8,613 bases of DNA, taken from contig PWGS01000228.1 in NCBI GenBank assembly GCA_003554505.1, positions 1 through 8,613 of the forward strand. Direction: 5' to 3'. How positions within the stretch are numbered: the first letter of the stretch is position 1; the number at the start of each line of letters is the position of its first letter. Position numbers and translations under genes: made by a program. This document shows positions 1 to 7,202 of this stretch, in pieces. This DNA is from Desulfonatronospira sp. (lineage in GTDB: Bacteria; Desulfobacterota; Desulfovibrionia; Desulfovibrionales; Desulfonatronovibrionaceae). Under the pieces are notes generated by a model that did no database searches, was not told the origin of the DNA, and saw only the letters and a program-made list of their open reading frames with translations.

Positions 1-324
1 CAGGGTGTTTCCCTGATGTTCTTTCCTGAAGGGCATCGCAGCCGGGACGGCGAGCTGGGGCGCTTTTATTCCGGGGCCTTCAAGCTGGCAGTGCAGACTG
101 ATACGCCTCTGGTGCCAGTCTGCATAAGCGGAACCGACCAGCTCCTGCCTCCGGGGCGATTCTTCATGGCCCCGGCCACAGTGCGCATGCAGGCCCTGGG
201 CAGCATTGAGCCATCAGGTTTTTCCGGGGAATCAGACCATGTTGCTCTGCGTAAGCAGGTCAAGGAGCGTATAGACCAGGCTTTGGCCGATATGCGCCGG
301 TGCAGCCAGGAGAGTAACAAATGA
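1..324 (+). CDS. PlsC-type acyltransferase (LPLAT), C-terminal part, 5' truncated
   Basis: The reading frame is open from base 1 and gives 107 residues ending at TGA 322-324; the N-terminus lies outside the window. Two LPLAT/PlsC blocks are visible. FFPEGHRSRDG (about residues 7-17 of the fragment) matches the FPEGxRSRDG acyl-acceptor phosphate-binding motif, and PLVPVCISGT (36-45) matches the following VPVxIxGT block. The HX4D catalytic motif should lie just upstream and cannot be checked. Family members transfer acyl chains to glycerophospholipid-type acceptors. In aryl-polyene clusters such acyltransferases, alone or fused to a glycosyltransferase, are thought to join the polyene carboxylate to a lipid anchor, and that is the inferred role here. 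The stop overlaps the next start as ATGA (321-324), indicating translational coupling. Whether the missing part is a short standalone domain or a fusion protein is unknown. Confidence 0.85.
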   Translation, partial: QGVSLMFFPEGHRSRDGELGRFYSGAFKLAVQTDTPLVPVCISGTDQLLPPGRFFMAPATVRMQALGSIEPSGFSGESDHVALRKQVKERIDQALADMRRCSQESNK

Positions 325-1637
325 CGTGGAAGCATGCATTCAGCCCGGGACTGGAATTTGCCGCCCCGGAAAAGATTTACAAGCGCCAGCTTGCGCTTTT
401 AAAGAATCATGTACAGTATCTGTCCCGGAATTCCCGCTTTTACCGCAAGATATTCACTGACTCGGGACTGGATCAGGAAAGCATCGCCCAGCTGGACGAT
501 CTGCGGAAATTTCCCATAACCAGCAAGTCCGACCTGGAGGGGTACACGCAGGATTTCCTCTGCGTGGCGGAAGAAGAAGTGGCGGATCTCTGTCTTACTT
601 CGGGAACCACAGGACATCCTGCCGCTCTGAAGCAGACCCGAGGCGATCTTGACAGGCTCGCTTTCAACGAAGAAACAGCCTTTGGGGCTGCCGGTATCCA
701 CAAGAGGGACAAAGTCCTTATAGCCGCTGCCATGGACCGCTGTTTCATGGCCGGCCTGGCCTATTTCATGGGGCTGATGCGCATCGGTGCCGCAATCATA
801 CGTGCTGGATCCAGCAGCATGCCGGTACTCATGGATCTGGTGCAAAGCCACAGGCCCACGGCCATGGTCGGAGTGCCCACACTGATGTTGACAGTAGCCC
901 AGCGCCTGGCGGAAAAGGGGGAAGATCCGAGGTCGCTGGGCATGCAGCGTCTGGTATGCATAGGGGAGCCGGTCCGAAACCAGGATTTTACTTTGTCTCC
1001 GCTGGGCAAGAGGCTGCAAGAATTCTGGGGTGCAAAAATTTTTGGCACCTATGCCAGCACAGAGATGGCCACGACTTTTTGCGAATGTGAACAGGGGAAA
1101 GGAGGGCATTTTCACCCTGAGTTGATCGTGGTGGAGATATTGAATAAAGATGGGGAGCCGGTGAAGCAGGGAGAATCGGGAGAAGTGGTTACCACCCCTC
1201 TGCAGGTTGCCGGGATGCCTTTGCTGCGTTTCAGGACCGGGGATATGGCGGTTCTGCACACGGATCCCTGTTCCTGCGGCCGCAGCACCCCCCGCCTGAG
1301 CCCTATTCTGGGACGCAAGTGTCAGCTTTTGAAGATAAAGGGCACTACTGTATACCCTCAGGCCATTTTCTCTGTGCTTCAGGAGATTCCTGAAGTTGTC
1401 AATTTCTATATCGAGGTCACAGGAAGGTTTGCCCTGTCCGACCATGTCCGGGTGGTAGCAGGCACCCGGTCTCCTGGCTTAACCTCTCTCATGGTTGCTG
1501 AAAGGATCGCCTCCAGAATCAGAATCAAACCCGAGGTTGTTCTGACCGATCCAGAAGCAGTGCAGACCCGGACCATGGTCCAGGGTAAACGCAAACCAGC
1601 CACTTTTTTTGACCTCAGGGAAGAACTGTATGAGTAA
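321..1637 (+). CDS. PaaK-family aryl-CoA ligase / adenylate-forming enzyme
   Basis: The product has 438 residues, the usual size of phenylacetate-CoA ligase (PaaK) relatives. It should adenylate an aromatic or fatty carboxylate and pass it to CoA or an ACP. The ATP-binding P-loop is LTSGTTGHPAALKQT (92-106). YASTEMATTF (244-253) is the aromatic-TE adenine/Mg motif. FRTGD (304-308) carries the ribose-binding Asp, and DPCSCGRSTPR (315-325) is the C-terminal PaaK signature. A C-terminal GKRKP (422-426) supplies the candidate catalytic lysine. Cys254/Cys256, His263/His265 and Cys317/Cys319 could bind metal. The usual hinge GRxDD reads GRKCQ (331-335), which is atypical. The start is supported by AGGAG at 308-312 with 8 nt spacing, and it overlaps the upstream stop by 4 bp. 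In canonical aryl-polyene clusters the starter acid is activated by a different AMP-ligase type (ApeH), so this is probably its functional substitute. The substrate cannot be read from the sequence. Confidence 0.88.
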   Translation: MTWKHAFSPGLEFAAPEKIYKRQLALLKNHVQYLSRNSRFYRKIFTDSGLDQESIAQLDDLRKFPITSKSDLEGYTQDFLCVAEEEVADLCLTSGTTGHPAALKQTRGDLDRLAFNEETAFGAAGIHKRDKVLIAAAMDRCFMAGLAYFMGLMRIGAAIIRAGSSSMPVLMDLVQSHRPTAMVGVPTLMLTVAQRLAEKGEDPRSLGMQRLVCIGEPVRNQDFTLSPLGKRLQEFWGAKIFGTYASTEMATTFCECEQGKGGHFHPELIVVEILNKDGEPVKQGESGEVVTTPLQVAGMPLLRFRTGDMAVLHTDPCSCGRSTPRLSPILGRKCQLLKIKGTTVYPQAIFSVLQEIPEVVNFYIEVTGRFALSDHVRVVAGTRSPGLTSLMVAERIASRIRIKPEVVLTDPEAVQTRTMVQGKRKPATFFDLREELYE

Positions 1638-2676
1638 GTGCAACAAATTCTGGGGGAACCATTTTTCCCAACCAGAAATTGAAAAAGCAAGGACTACGGG
1701 TCAGATACTGTCCATGGAGCTTGAACTGTCCATGGCCTGCAATCTGCGCTGCATCTATTGTTATGCTGAATCCGGCGCGCCGTTGGAAAATGAATTGCGT
1801 TTTGAAGAGATTACTGCTGCTGTTGACCAGGCAGTGGAGCTCGGAGCCAGAAGAATAATCGTTCTGGGCGGTGGGGAGCCTCTGGCTCACCCGCAGATCC
1901 TGCCTGTACTGCAGCATATTTACAAGCGCGGGGCAGCCATAGACCTCTTCACCAACGGCACGCTCATTACCGCTGAAACGGCTGAAATATTCGCTGAGCT
2001 CGGGGTCAGTCCTGTTATTAAAATGAACAGCATGAACCCCGAAGTTCAGGACCGGCTTGCCGGAAGACCGGGGGCTTTCCAGGATATCAGCCAGGGATTC
2101 AAACATCTGCAACAGGCCGGCTACCCTTCTTCAGGACTTGCCTTGGGCGTACAGACTGTCATATGCAGACATAATCTTGACGAACTGCCCGAGATGTGGG
2201 CCTGGATCAGAGAAAACAGCATGGTTCCCTACTTTGAAACCATTACTTTGCAGGGGCGGGCCAGAAAACACCCTGATCTTTTTCTGGAACCAGAAGAGAT
2301 CCGCGATCTTTTTCAAAGATTATCCCTTATGGACAAAGAGAGATTTGGATTCGAATGGGAGCCCCATCCTCCGGTTGCCGGCCTGACCTGCATGCGCCAT
2401 CTCTACACTTGCACGGTAACAGTACATGGCGACGTAATTCCCTGCCCCGGCGTTAACATCAAGGTGGGTAATATCCGCCGGGACAGTCTTGCCCGTATTC
2501 TGCACCAAAGCAGGGTTGTCCAGGACCTGCGCAACATCCGGGAAAACATCAAGGGAGCATGCCGGGATTGCGAACTGCATCCATACTGTTATGGCTGCAG
2601 GGGCATGGCTTACCAGTATACCGGCGACTATCTGGCGGCTGACCCTCTATGCTGGAAAAACCCCGAGAGGATATAG
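1630..2676 (+). CDS. Radical SAM protein with SPASM-like C-terminal domain
   Basis: The product has 348 residues. The radical SAM cluster motif is C37-x3-C41-x2-C44 (MACNLRCIYC), followed by GGEP at 81-84, the SAM amino-group binding motif, in a standard partial TIM barrel. The C-terminus has Cys254-x12-Gly267-x4-Cys272, then Cys311-x2-Cys314-x5-Cys320-x2-Cys323 and Cys341. This fits the SPASM auxiliary Fe-S pattern apart from one residue fewer in the last short spacer. Such proteins bind extra 4Fe-4S clusters and modify peptides, haem precursors or cofactors by radical chemistry; the CYGCRG...GD...DPLCW end recalls NirJ/AhbC/PqqE-type proteins. No peptide or haem genes are nearby. The lipid/polyene operon suggests action on the aryl starter, chain or head group, which is inference. 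ATG 1630 is chosen because AGGGA at 1617-1621 precedes it by 8 nt; an upstream in-frame TTG at 1609 has no ribosome site. It overlaps the ligase gene by 8 bp. Confidence 0.87.
   Translation: MSKCNKFWGNHFSQPEIEKARTTGQILSMELELSMACNLRCIYCYAESGAPLENELRFEEITAAVDQAVELGARRIIVLGGGEPLAHPQILPVLQHIYKRGAAIDLFTNGTLITAETAEIFAELGVSPVIKMNSMNPEVQDRLAGRPGAFQDISQGFKHLQQAGYPSSGLALGVQTVICRHNLDELPEMWAWIRENSMVPYFETITLQGRARKHPDLFLEPEEIRDLFQRLSLMDKERFGFEWEPHPPVAGLTCMRHLYTCTVTVHGDVIPCPGVNIKVGNIRRDSLARILHQSRVVQDLRNIRENIKGACRDCELHPYCYGCRGMAYQYTGDYLAADPLCWKNPERI
2665..2670 (+). promoter_or_regulatory. Ribosome binding site deciding the start at 2679
   Basis: GAGAGG lies 8 nt upstream of ATG 2679. An earlier in-frame ATG at 2649 lies inside the radical SAM gene with only a poor ribosome site before it, so the later start is preferred. 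Confidence 0.6.
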
Positions 2677-2678
2677 AT

Positions 2679-3125
2679 ATGAATTCAAAAGAACCTGTAT
2701 CCGCTGAAGGGCTTATGCCTCACGAACGCCCCATGCGGCTTGTGGATACAGTGCTGTGCTCAGGAGATGACGGCTCGGGCGAGGCGGCAGCCAGGATTCA
2801 CGACGGGAACATTTTTGTAGACCAAAACGGCCTTCTTGCCCGGGAAGCCCTGGCTGAACTCATGGCTCAGGCCTTTGCCGCCATAAACGGCAAAACCGCA
2901 GTCCAGTCCGGAGGCCGGGGCGTAAAAGGATACCTGGTGGGCATAAAGCAGATGCATTTCTGGGGAGAGGCCCGTGCAGGGGACTACCTGACCATATCCA
3001 TTCGGCCTGCAGGTGATTTTGCCGGCTTTGTACTGCTTACCGGTGAAGTACGTTGTCAGAACAAACTACTGGCCAGCGGGGAGCTGAAAATCTGGCTGGC
3101 CTCTCAGGAAAGCGGCCAGGACTGA
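2679..3125 (+). CDS. ApeP-like hotdog-fold 3-hydroxyacyl-ACP dehydratase
   Basis: The product has 148 residues, typical of a single hotdog domain. The N-terminus carries MPHERPMRLVD (13-23), the PHRxPMxLxD signature of the ApeP-type 3-hydroxyacyl-ACP dehydratases of aryl-polyene clusters. The central helix has ELMAQ (60-64), matching the EAMAQ helix of FabZ and supplying the acidic catalytic residue Glu60. The HFPG loop that provides the catalytic His in FabZ is absent: 14 residues before Glu60 lies Phe46. A GYLVGIKQMHF stretch (84-94) is the following beta-strand region. This pattern suggests it acts with the second hotdog protein at 6798-7202, which has the His but no Glu; known ApeI and ApeP form a heteromeric dehydratase. 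It would remove water from 3-hydroxyacyl-ACP to build conjugated double bonds. It starts 2 nt after the radical SAM gene, and its stop is separated from the LolA-like gene by one sense codon in the same frame. Confidence 0.8.
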   Translation: MNSKEPVSAEGLMPHERPMRLVDTVLCSGDDGSGEAAARIHDGNIFVDQNGLLAREALAELMAQAFAAINGKTAVQSGGRGVKGYLVGIKQMHFWGEARAGDYLTISIRPAGDFAGFVLLTGEVRCQNKLLASGELKIWLASQESGQD

Positions 3126-3128
3126 AAC

Positions 3129-3749
3129 ATGATCAAATCAGCACTTGCTTTGTTTGTGTTTATTCTGATGCCCTTCACCGGATGGGGGAAGGACCAGTCC
3201 ATTCCTGCGGATGTTCTGGAAAAGCTGCATGAAATCCATGATTCCATACAAACCGTGTCCGGTTCTTTTGTTCAAAAGAAGCATCTGGATGTTTTCGATC
3301 AAACCCTGGTTTCCAGAGGCTCCTTTGCCATAGACCGACCTGGTAGAATCCGCTGGGCTTATGAAGAACCCTCTGTCTTCGGTTTTTCTTCAGACGGCTT
3401 GCAGGTGCGGCGCTGGAGCGAAGAGTCCGGCATGTCCCAGTCCGCCCCGCTGTCCAGGGATCCGGTTTTGTCCGTTATAGTTGACCAGATGCTTGCCTGG
3501 TCCACCATGGACTTGCAGGCCATAGAAGATCATTTCAGCTTGACCCTGGCTGAAAGCGAGCCCATGGTCCTCGAACTCGAGCCGGAGGCAAAGGAGCTCA
3601 GGGATATAATCAGTAAAGTGCTCATCAGCTTCGACTCCACATCTACTCACATAGAAAAAATAAGGATTCTGGAGCATGACAGCGACAGGACGAACATCCG
3701 TTTTGAAGAGGTCAGCCTGAACCAGGACCTTGACCATGAGCTGTTTTAA
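3129..3749 (+). CDS. LolA-like outer-membrane lipoprotein carrier protein
   Basis: The product has 206 residues. Residues 1-20 form a Sec signal peptide (MIKSALALFVFILMPFTGWG), placing the mature protein in the periplasm. LolA-family features are VSGSFVQKKHL (43-53), GSF (64-66) and the short motif GRIRWAYEEP (72-81), equivalent to the GRxxWxxxxP strand of LolA. The family shields hydrophobic acyl groups while carrying lipoproteins across the periplasm. LolA paralogs next to MMPL exporters (ApeL in aryl-polyene clusters) are thought to carry the lipid product instead. The location between a dehydratase and the exporter supports that dedicated role and not housekeeping LolA. AGGA at 3118-3121 lies 7 nt before the ATG. 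It is followed by a TAA, one codon, and the exporter start in the same frame, so the two are probably translated in a coupled way. Confidence 0.85.
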   Translation: MIKSALALFVFILMPFTGWGKDQSIPADVLEKLHEIHDSIQTVSGSFVQKKHLDVFDQTLVSRGSFAIDRPGRIRWAYEEPSVFGFSSDGLQVRRWSEESGMSQSAPLSRDPVLSVIVDQMLAWSTMDLQAIEDHFSLTLAESEPMVLELEPEAKELRDIISKVLISFDSTSTHIEKIRILEHDSDRTNIRFEEVSLNQDLDHELF

Positions 3750-3752
3750 TCC

Positions 3753-6155
3753 ATGTCTATCCAGAACCTGGTTTCTCGACTCTTTGAGTTTCTTGCACAT
3801 AGAAAACTCCTGTTGCTTCTGGCTCTTGCCGCTTGTCTGAGTTTTGCTTTTATCACGCTGAAGAACCTCAGCGTTTCCGAAGACATCAGCACCATGCTCC
3901 CCGACGATTCCTCCCGTACCGCTGAGGATTTCCGTAAGCTCAGCAGTGCGCAGTTGCTGTCCAGGATTTTTGTAATCCTTGAGGATCAAGACGGTAAAGC
4001 CCCGGACTCCCTTGTGCAAGCAGGAGTGAATATACGCTCGGAGGCCGGTGCTCCCTGGTTTGAACCCATGCCCTCATCCTCGGACAAGATGGCTCCATCT
4101 GAAGCCATGCAGCACCTGATGCACCTGATGCCGGCAACTGTGAGCGTACAGGATCTGGATCGAATGGAGAAGAAGGTCGAGCCTGATGCCGTGCGCCAGT
4201 CTCTGGAGCAGGCCAGGGAGGATCTTGCCGGCCTGCAGGGAATAGGACTCAAGAAGGTCATTCGTATGGATCCGCTGAAATTGCGAACGATTGTCCTGGA
4301 AAAGCTGGGCTTCCTGGATATGTTCGGAAATGATGCCGGCGCGGTGTTGGAATCCAGTGGCGTGTATCAAAGCGCTGACCGCAAAAGCGTGCTCGTTTCT
4401 CTGGAATCACCCGTGGACATGACTGATGCCCGGGGCTCCAGGGAGATGCTCCGGCAGCTTGAGGAGATAATATCAAAGCAGCTTCCAGACCATGCCCGTG
4501 CTCACATCATCAGCGGTCATTCATATACTGTCGCCAATGCCGACACCATTCAGAAGGATCTTGTGGTTGTGCTGGCAGTTTCCGCACTGGGCATTCTGAT
4601 CCTGTACCTGGGCTTTGTGCGAACGTGGCGCGGGCTGATGGTTTATGCCATTCCCTTTGCATCCCTGCTTGCAGGTATTGCCGCCGTGGCTGTGACAAGC
4701 TCAGCGGTGTCCGGCATCACAATAGGCTTTGGTGCTGTACTCATGGGGCTGTCAGTTGATTATGGCCTGCATGTCTACTATGCGGTTCAAAGCGGTCCCA
4801 CCGCAGTCAAGGCCCTGACCCGGGTGTGCAGACCGATCCTTTTCTGCTGGCTTACCACTTGCGGTGTCTTCAGCATGCTGTTTTTGTCCAGTCTGCCTGG
4901 ACAGCGCCAGTTAGCTCTGTTCACCATTTCCGGGCTGAGCGCCGCCATGCTTTTGGCCCTGATGGTCCTGCCCGTTTTTTTGTCCGCTTCTGGATCAGTT
5001 CCGCAAAGAAAGCTTTTTGCGGCATTCCGCAGGCAGAGTTATGTCGGCAAATGGACGGCTGTAACCGTCTTTCTGGGGCTAGTTCTGTCAGCCGCGCTTT
5101 GTTGGCCCGGGATAAGCTTTGACGGTCGCCTGCAGGCCCTGAACAAGGTCCCTGAAGAGCTGGCAGAGGCAGAGCAGGCCGTAACCGAATCATGGGGGGA
5201 TGTGCGCGGCATGGCCATGATCTTTTCTGAGGGCGATGATCTGGACATGTCCCTTAAAAATGCAGACAACCTGTTCAGACACCTTTCTGCAGAGCTGCCC
5301 GGAGAGGCAATCATAAGCCTTGCTCCCTTGCTTCCCCCAGAATCCCGGCAGCAAGAGGCCATGGAGGGATGGCAAAAATTCTGGTCCGAACACCAGACAA
5401 AGCTCAAGGAGATAATTGACAGGGAAAGCCGGGATCTGGGATTCTCGGCAGAGGCATTTGATCCCTTCTTTGATTTTATAGCTGCAGTCCCTCAACCGGT
5501 CACCCAAAAAGAGCTTCATGTCCTGGGTCTGGGAGATGCGATGGATATGCTTGTGTATACGGAGGAAAACTCATCAAGAGTCGTGACCATGGTTCCAGAC
5601 AATCCTGAGGTGCATGCGCTCTTTGCATCCGGGGTGGACTCCGGGGTACAGCCGTTTCAGGATGCCAGGCTGGTTTCCCAGGAGCTTCTGAGCCAGGATA
5701 TTGCCGCTGATCTGCGTAAAGATATAACCGGCTTTCTTGTTGCAGCCGGCGTTTTTGTCCTGGCCCTGGCTGCCTTGCTGTTCAGGGATCTGCGGCGTGT
5801 TTTCCAGGCCCTGCTGCCGGCGGTGGCCGGGCTTTCCTCCCTGATCATCGGGGCTGCCCTGCTGGGTCTCGAATTCAACCTTTTTTCGATAGCGGCCATG
5901 TTCCTGGTTCTTGGTCTGGGCGTGGATTACGGTATTTTTATGACTTTACGCATCACCTGCAGGGAAAATGCGGTAACCGAGCGGGCTGTTCTGGTTTCCG
6001 GCCTTACCACCCTGGCAGGATTCGGGGCACTGACTCTGGCTGATCACCCGGCTCTTTATTCCATTGGGGTCACCATCCTCACAGGGATTGGTCCGGCCAT
6101 GCTCGCGGCTATTATTCTGGTTCCGGCTCTGGAGAAAAAGCACCATCATGGTTAA
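3753..6155 (+). CDS. MMPL/RND-superfamily lipid exporter (ApeM-like)
   Basis: The product has 800 residues with the twofold RND layout. A first membrane helix (about 17-36) is followed by a periplasmic domain (about 37-265), a membrane block (about 267-412), a helix at about 433-453, a second periplasmic domain (about 455-655) and a final membrane block (about 658-790). Each half contains the MMPL motif with a membrane Asp-Tyr: MGLSVDYGLH (331-340, Asp336) and LGLGVDYGIF (720-729, Asp725). These are the residues expected to couple proton flow to transport, and both are kept. Family members export lipids or lipid-linked products from the inner membrane; aryl-polyene clusters encode one (ApeM) with the LolA-like and DUF3261 partners found here on both sides. 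There is no convincing ribosome site within 10 nt of ATG 3753, so translation probably depends on the gene upstream. The C-terminus ends KKHHHG, and the last 8 bp overlap the next gene. Confidence 0.9.
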   Translation: MSIQNLVSRLFEFLAHRKLLLLLALAACLSFAFITLKNLSVSEDISTMLPDDSSRTAEDFRKLSSAQLLSRIFVILEDQDGKAPDSLVQAGVNIRSEAGAPWFEPMPSSSDKMAPSEAMQHLMHLMPATVSVQDLDRMEKKVEPDAVRQSLEQAREDLAGLQGIGLKKVIRMDPLKLRTIVLEKLGFLDMFGNDAGAVLESSGVYQSADRKSVLVSLESPVDMTDARGSREMLRQLEEIISKQLPDHARAHIISGHSYTVANADTIQKDLVVVLAVSALGILILYLGFVRTWRGLMVYAIPFASLLAGIAAVAVTSSAVSGITIGFGAVLMGLSVDYGLHVYYAVQSGPTAVKALTRVCRPILFCWLTTCGVFSMLFLSSLPGQRQLALFTISGLSAAMLLALMVLPVFLSASGSVPQRKLFAAFRRQSYVGKWTAVTVFLGLVLSAALCWPGISFDGRLQALNKVPEELAEAEQAVTESWGDVRGMAMIFSEGDDLDMSLKNADNLFRHLSAELPGEAIISLAPLLPPESRQQEAMEGWQKFWSEHQTKLKEIIDRESRDLGFSAEAFDPFFDFIAAVPQPVTQKELHVLGLGDAMDMLVYTEENSSRVVTMVPDNPEVHALFASGVDSGVQPFQDARLVSQELLSQDIAADLRKDITGFLVAAGVFVLALAALLFRDLRRVFQALLPAVAGLSSLIIGAALLGLEFNLFSIAAMFLVLGLGVDYGIFMTLRITCRENAVTERAVLVSGLTTLAGFGALTLADHPALYSIGVTILTGIGPAMLAAIILVPALEKKHHHG

Positions 6156-6801
6156 GGTTGTTCTGCTGTTGTTTTTTTTGGGTGGATGCGCCTCCCAGTT
6201 CTCTCCTCCAGAGGAATACGTTGCAGTATCCCCTGATACAGGACTTTCATGCAGCCTGGATATTTGGTCCGGGGCCGGCGGCGCGGTGGGTCTCAGGCAT
6301 ACGGTCTTTCTGGAAATCCGGGAAGAGCACAGGGTCCTGCAGGGGTTGATGCTTGTGGACCGGGATCGCGGGCAAATCAGGATTGCAGGCCTGACGGAAA
6401 TGGGGATGAAGCTTTTTGATCTTTCAGTGAGGGAGCAGGAACTTGAAAGCCATTATCTGTCGTCAGCCCTGGGCGAAAGGCGGGAACCCCTGGCCCAGCT
6501 GGTGGCCAGCAGTGTCCGGAGAATTTTTCTGTACTCCCGGCCAGCATCCGAGGCAAAGGTGTACATGGGTCCTCATTCCGTACTTGTGCACAGCAGTTTT
6601 CAAGGTGAGCCCGTATTACAGGAGTGCACACAGGCAGATGGACGCTTGACGCAAGTATCCTGCCCCCGGGAGAACTGGCAAGTTGACTATACCGAGTATC
6701 AGGATATAGACGGGATGACTCTTCCCGGGCGTATAATCTATAATGATGAACGAGCCGGGTTCCGGCTGGTGCTTGTATTACACGAGGTGCAGGAAAAATG
6801 A
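6148..6801 (+). CDS. DUF3261-like outer-membrane lipoprotein (ApeN-like)
   Basis: The product has 217 residues. The short leader ends in a lipobox, LGGC (11-14), so Cys14 should be lipidated after signal peptidase II cleavage. Residue 15 is Ala and 16 Ser, with no Asp at +2, consistent with outer-membrane sorting. The central part has a DUF3261-type pattern, a GLMLVDRDRGQIRIAGL strand pair followed by MGMKLFDL (about 66-92), and an LPGRI near 192-196. DUF3261 lipoproteins have no proven biochemistry but recur with LolA-like and MMPL genes in aryl-polyene clusters (ApeN). An outer-membrane acceptor of the exported lipid is a plausible guess. ATG 6148 is chosen because it gives a compact leader and an 8 bp ATGGTTAA overlap with the exporter stop. 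Longer in-frame starts (6064) would destroy the signal peptide. A run of eight T (6172-6179) lies in the leader codons and could cause slippage. Confidence 0.78.
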   Translation: MVKVVLLLFFLGGCASQFSPPEEYVAVSPDTGLSCSLDIWSGAGGAVGLRHTVFLEIREEHRVLQGLMLVDRDRGQIRIAGLTEMGMKLFDLSVREQELESHYLSSALGERREPLAQLVASSVRRIFLYSRPASEAKVYMGPHSVLVHSSFQGEPVLQECTQADGRLTQVSCPRENWQVDYTEYQDIDGMTLPGRIIYNDERAGFRLVLVLHEVQEK

Positions 6802-7202
6802 ATGCTGTCAGAAAAGTGGTTTTGTCCGCCCGTTACCATTCCCCGGAGGTTGTAGACAACAGGACCGTCAGGCAATATTTTTGCTTTTCTGCTGATTTTG
6901 TCGGGTTTTCAGGACATTTCCCCGGAGATCCGGTATTGCCGGCAGTGGTGCAGATCTGCATGGGGGTTGTCCTGGCGGAGGATTTATGTCCGCCCGGGCA
7001 AAAGAACAATATGCTGCTGGAAAAGGTCAAGCGGGCCAAGTTTCTGCGTAAACTAACTCCAGAGCAGATGATCATGGCGGAATGCAAAGCTGATGGCCAG
7101 GACCTGCTGTCTTTTGGCGTGCAGCTTACGGTAAACGGGGAAACGGCTTCCTCGTTCACACTCGAATTTTCTCTTTCGCAGAAGGACCGGCCTGATGCAT
7201 AA
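6798..7202 (+). CDS. ApeI-like hotdog dehydratase (HFPG motif)
   Basis: The product has 134 residues and a single hotdog domain. FSGHFPGDPVLPAVVQI (37-53) is the FabA/FabZ-type loop with the catalytic-type His40. The usual PG after the Pro-Val-Leu is PA (Ala49). The position of the FabZ Glu, 14 residues after the His, is Cys54, so the protein probably lacks its own general acid. It therefore likely completes its site with the ApeP-like protein at 2679-3125, which has the Glu and lacks the His. KFLRKLTPEQ (81-90) matches the family's later KFxxxxxPG strand. The expected reaction is dehydration of 3-hydroxyacyl-ACP in polyene synthesis. GAGGTG at 6784-6789 lies 8 nt upstream, and the start overlaps the lipoprotein stop as ATGA. 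Both dehydratase genes lie in the same operon but are separated by the three transport genes. Confidence 0.82.
   Translation: MNAVRKVVLSARYHSPEVVDNRTVRQYFCFSADFVGFSGHFPGDPVLPAVVQICMGVVLAEDLCPPGQKNNMLLEKVKRAKFLRKLTPEQMIMAECKADGQDLLSFGVQLTVNGETASSFTLEFSLSQKDRPDA

Noticed and set aside
399..1445. Long minus-strand open frame of 348 codons
   Set aside because: It lies wholly antisense to the ligase gene, has no recognisable domain and no ribosome site, and is explained by the codon bias of the real gene.
1609..1629. Upstream TTG start for the radical SAM gene
   Set aside because: No ribosome site precedes it, and ATG 1630 has one at good spacing.
3390..4019. Minus-strand open frame of 209 codons
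   Set aside because: It crosses the LolA-MMPL junction antisense and shows no family features.
4112..4129. Tandem 9 bp repeat (GCACCTGAT twice)
   Set aside because: It only encodes His-Leu-Met twice within the exporter; two copies are not enough to suggest a functional repeat.
6064..6147. Longer start for the lipoprotein gene
   Set aside because: It would put an Arg-rich, non-signal stretch before the lipobox leader and overlap the exporter gene by over 90 bp.
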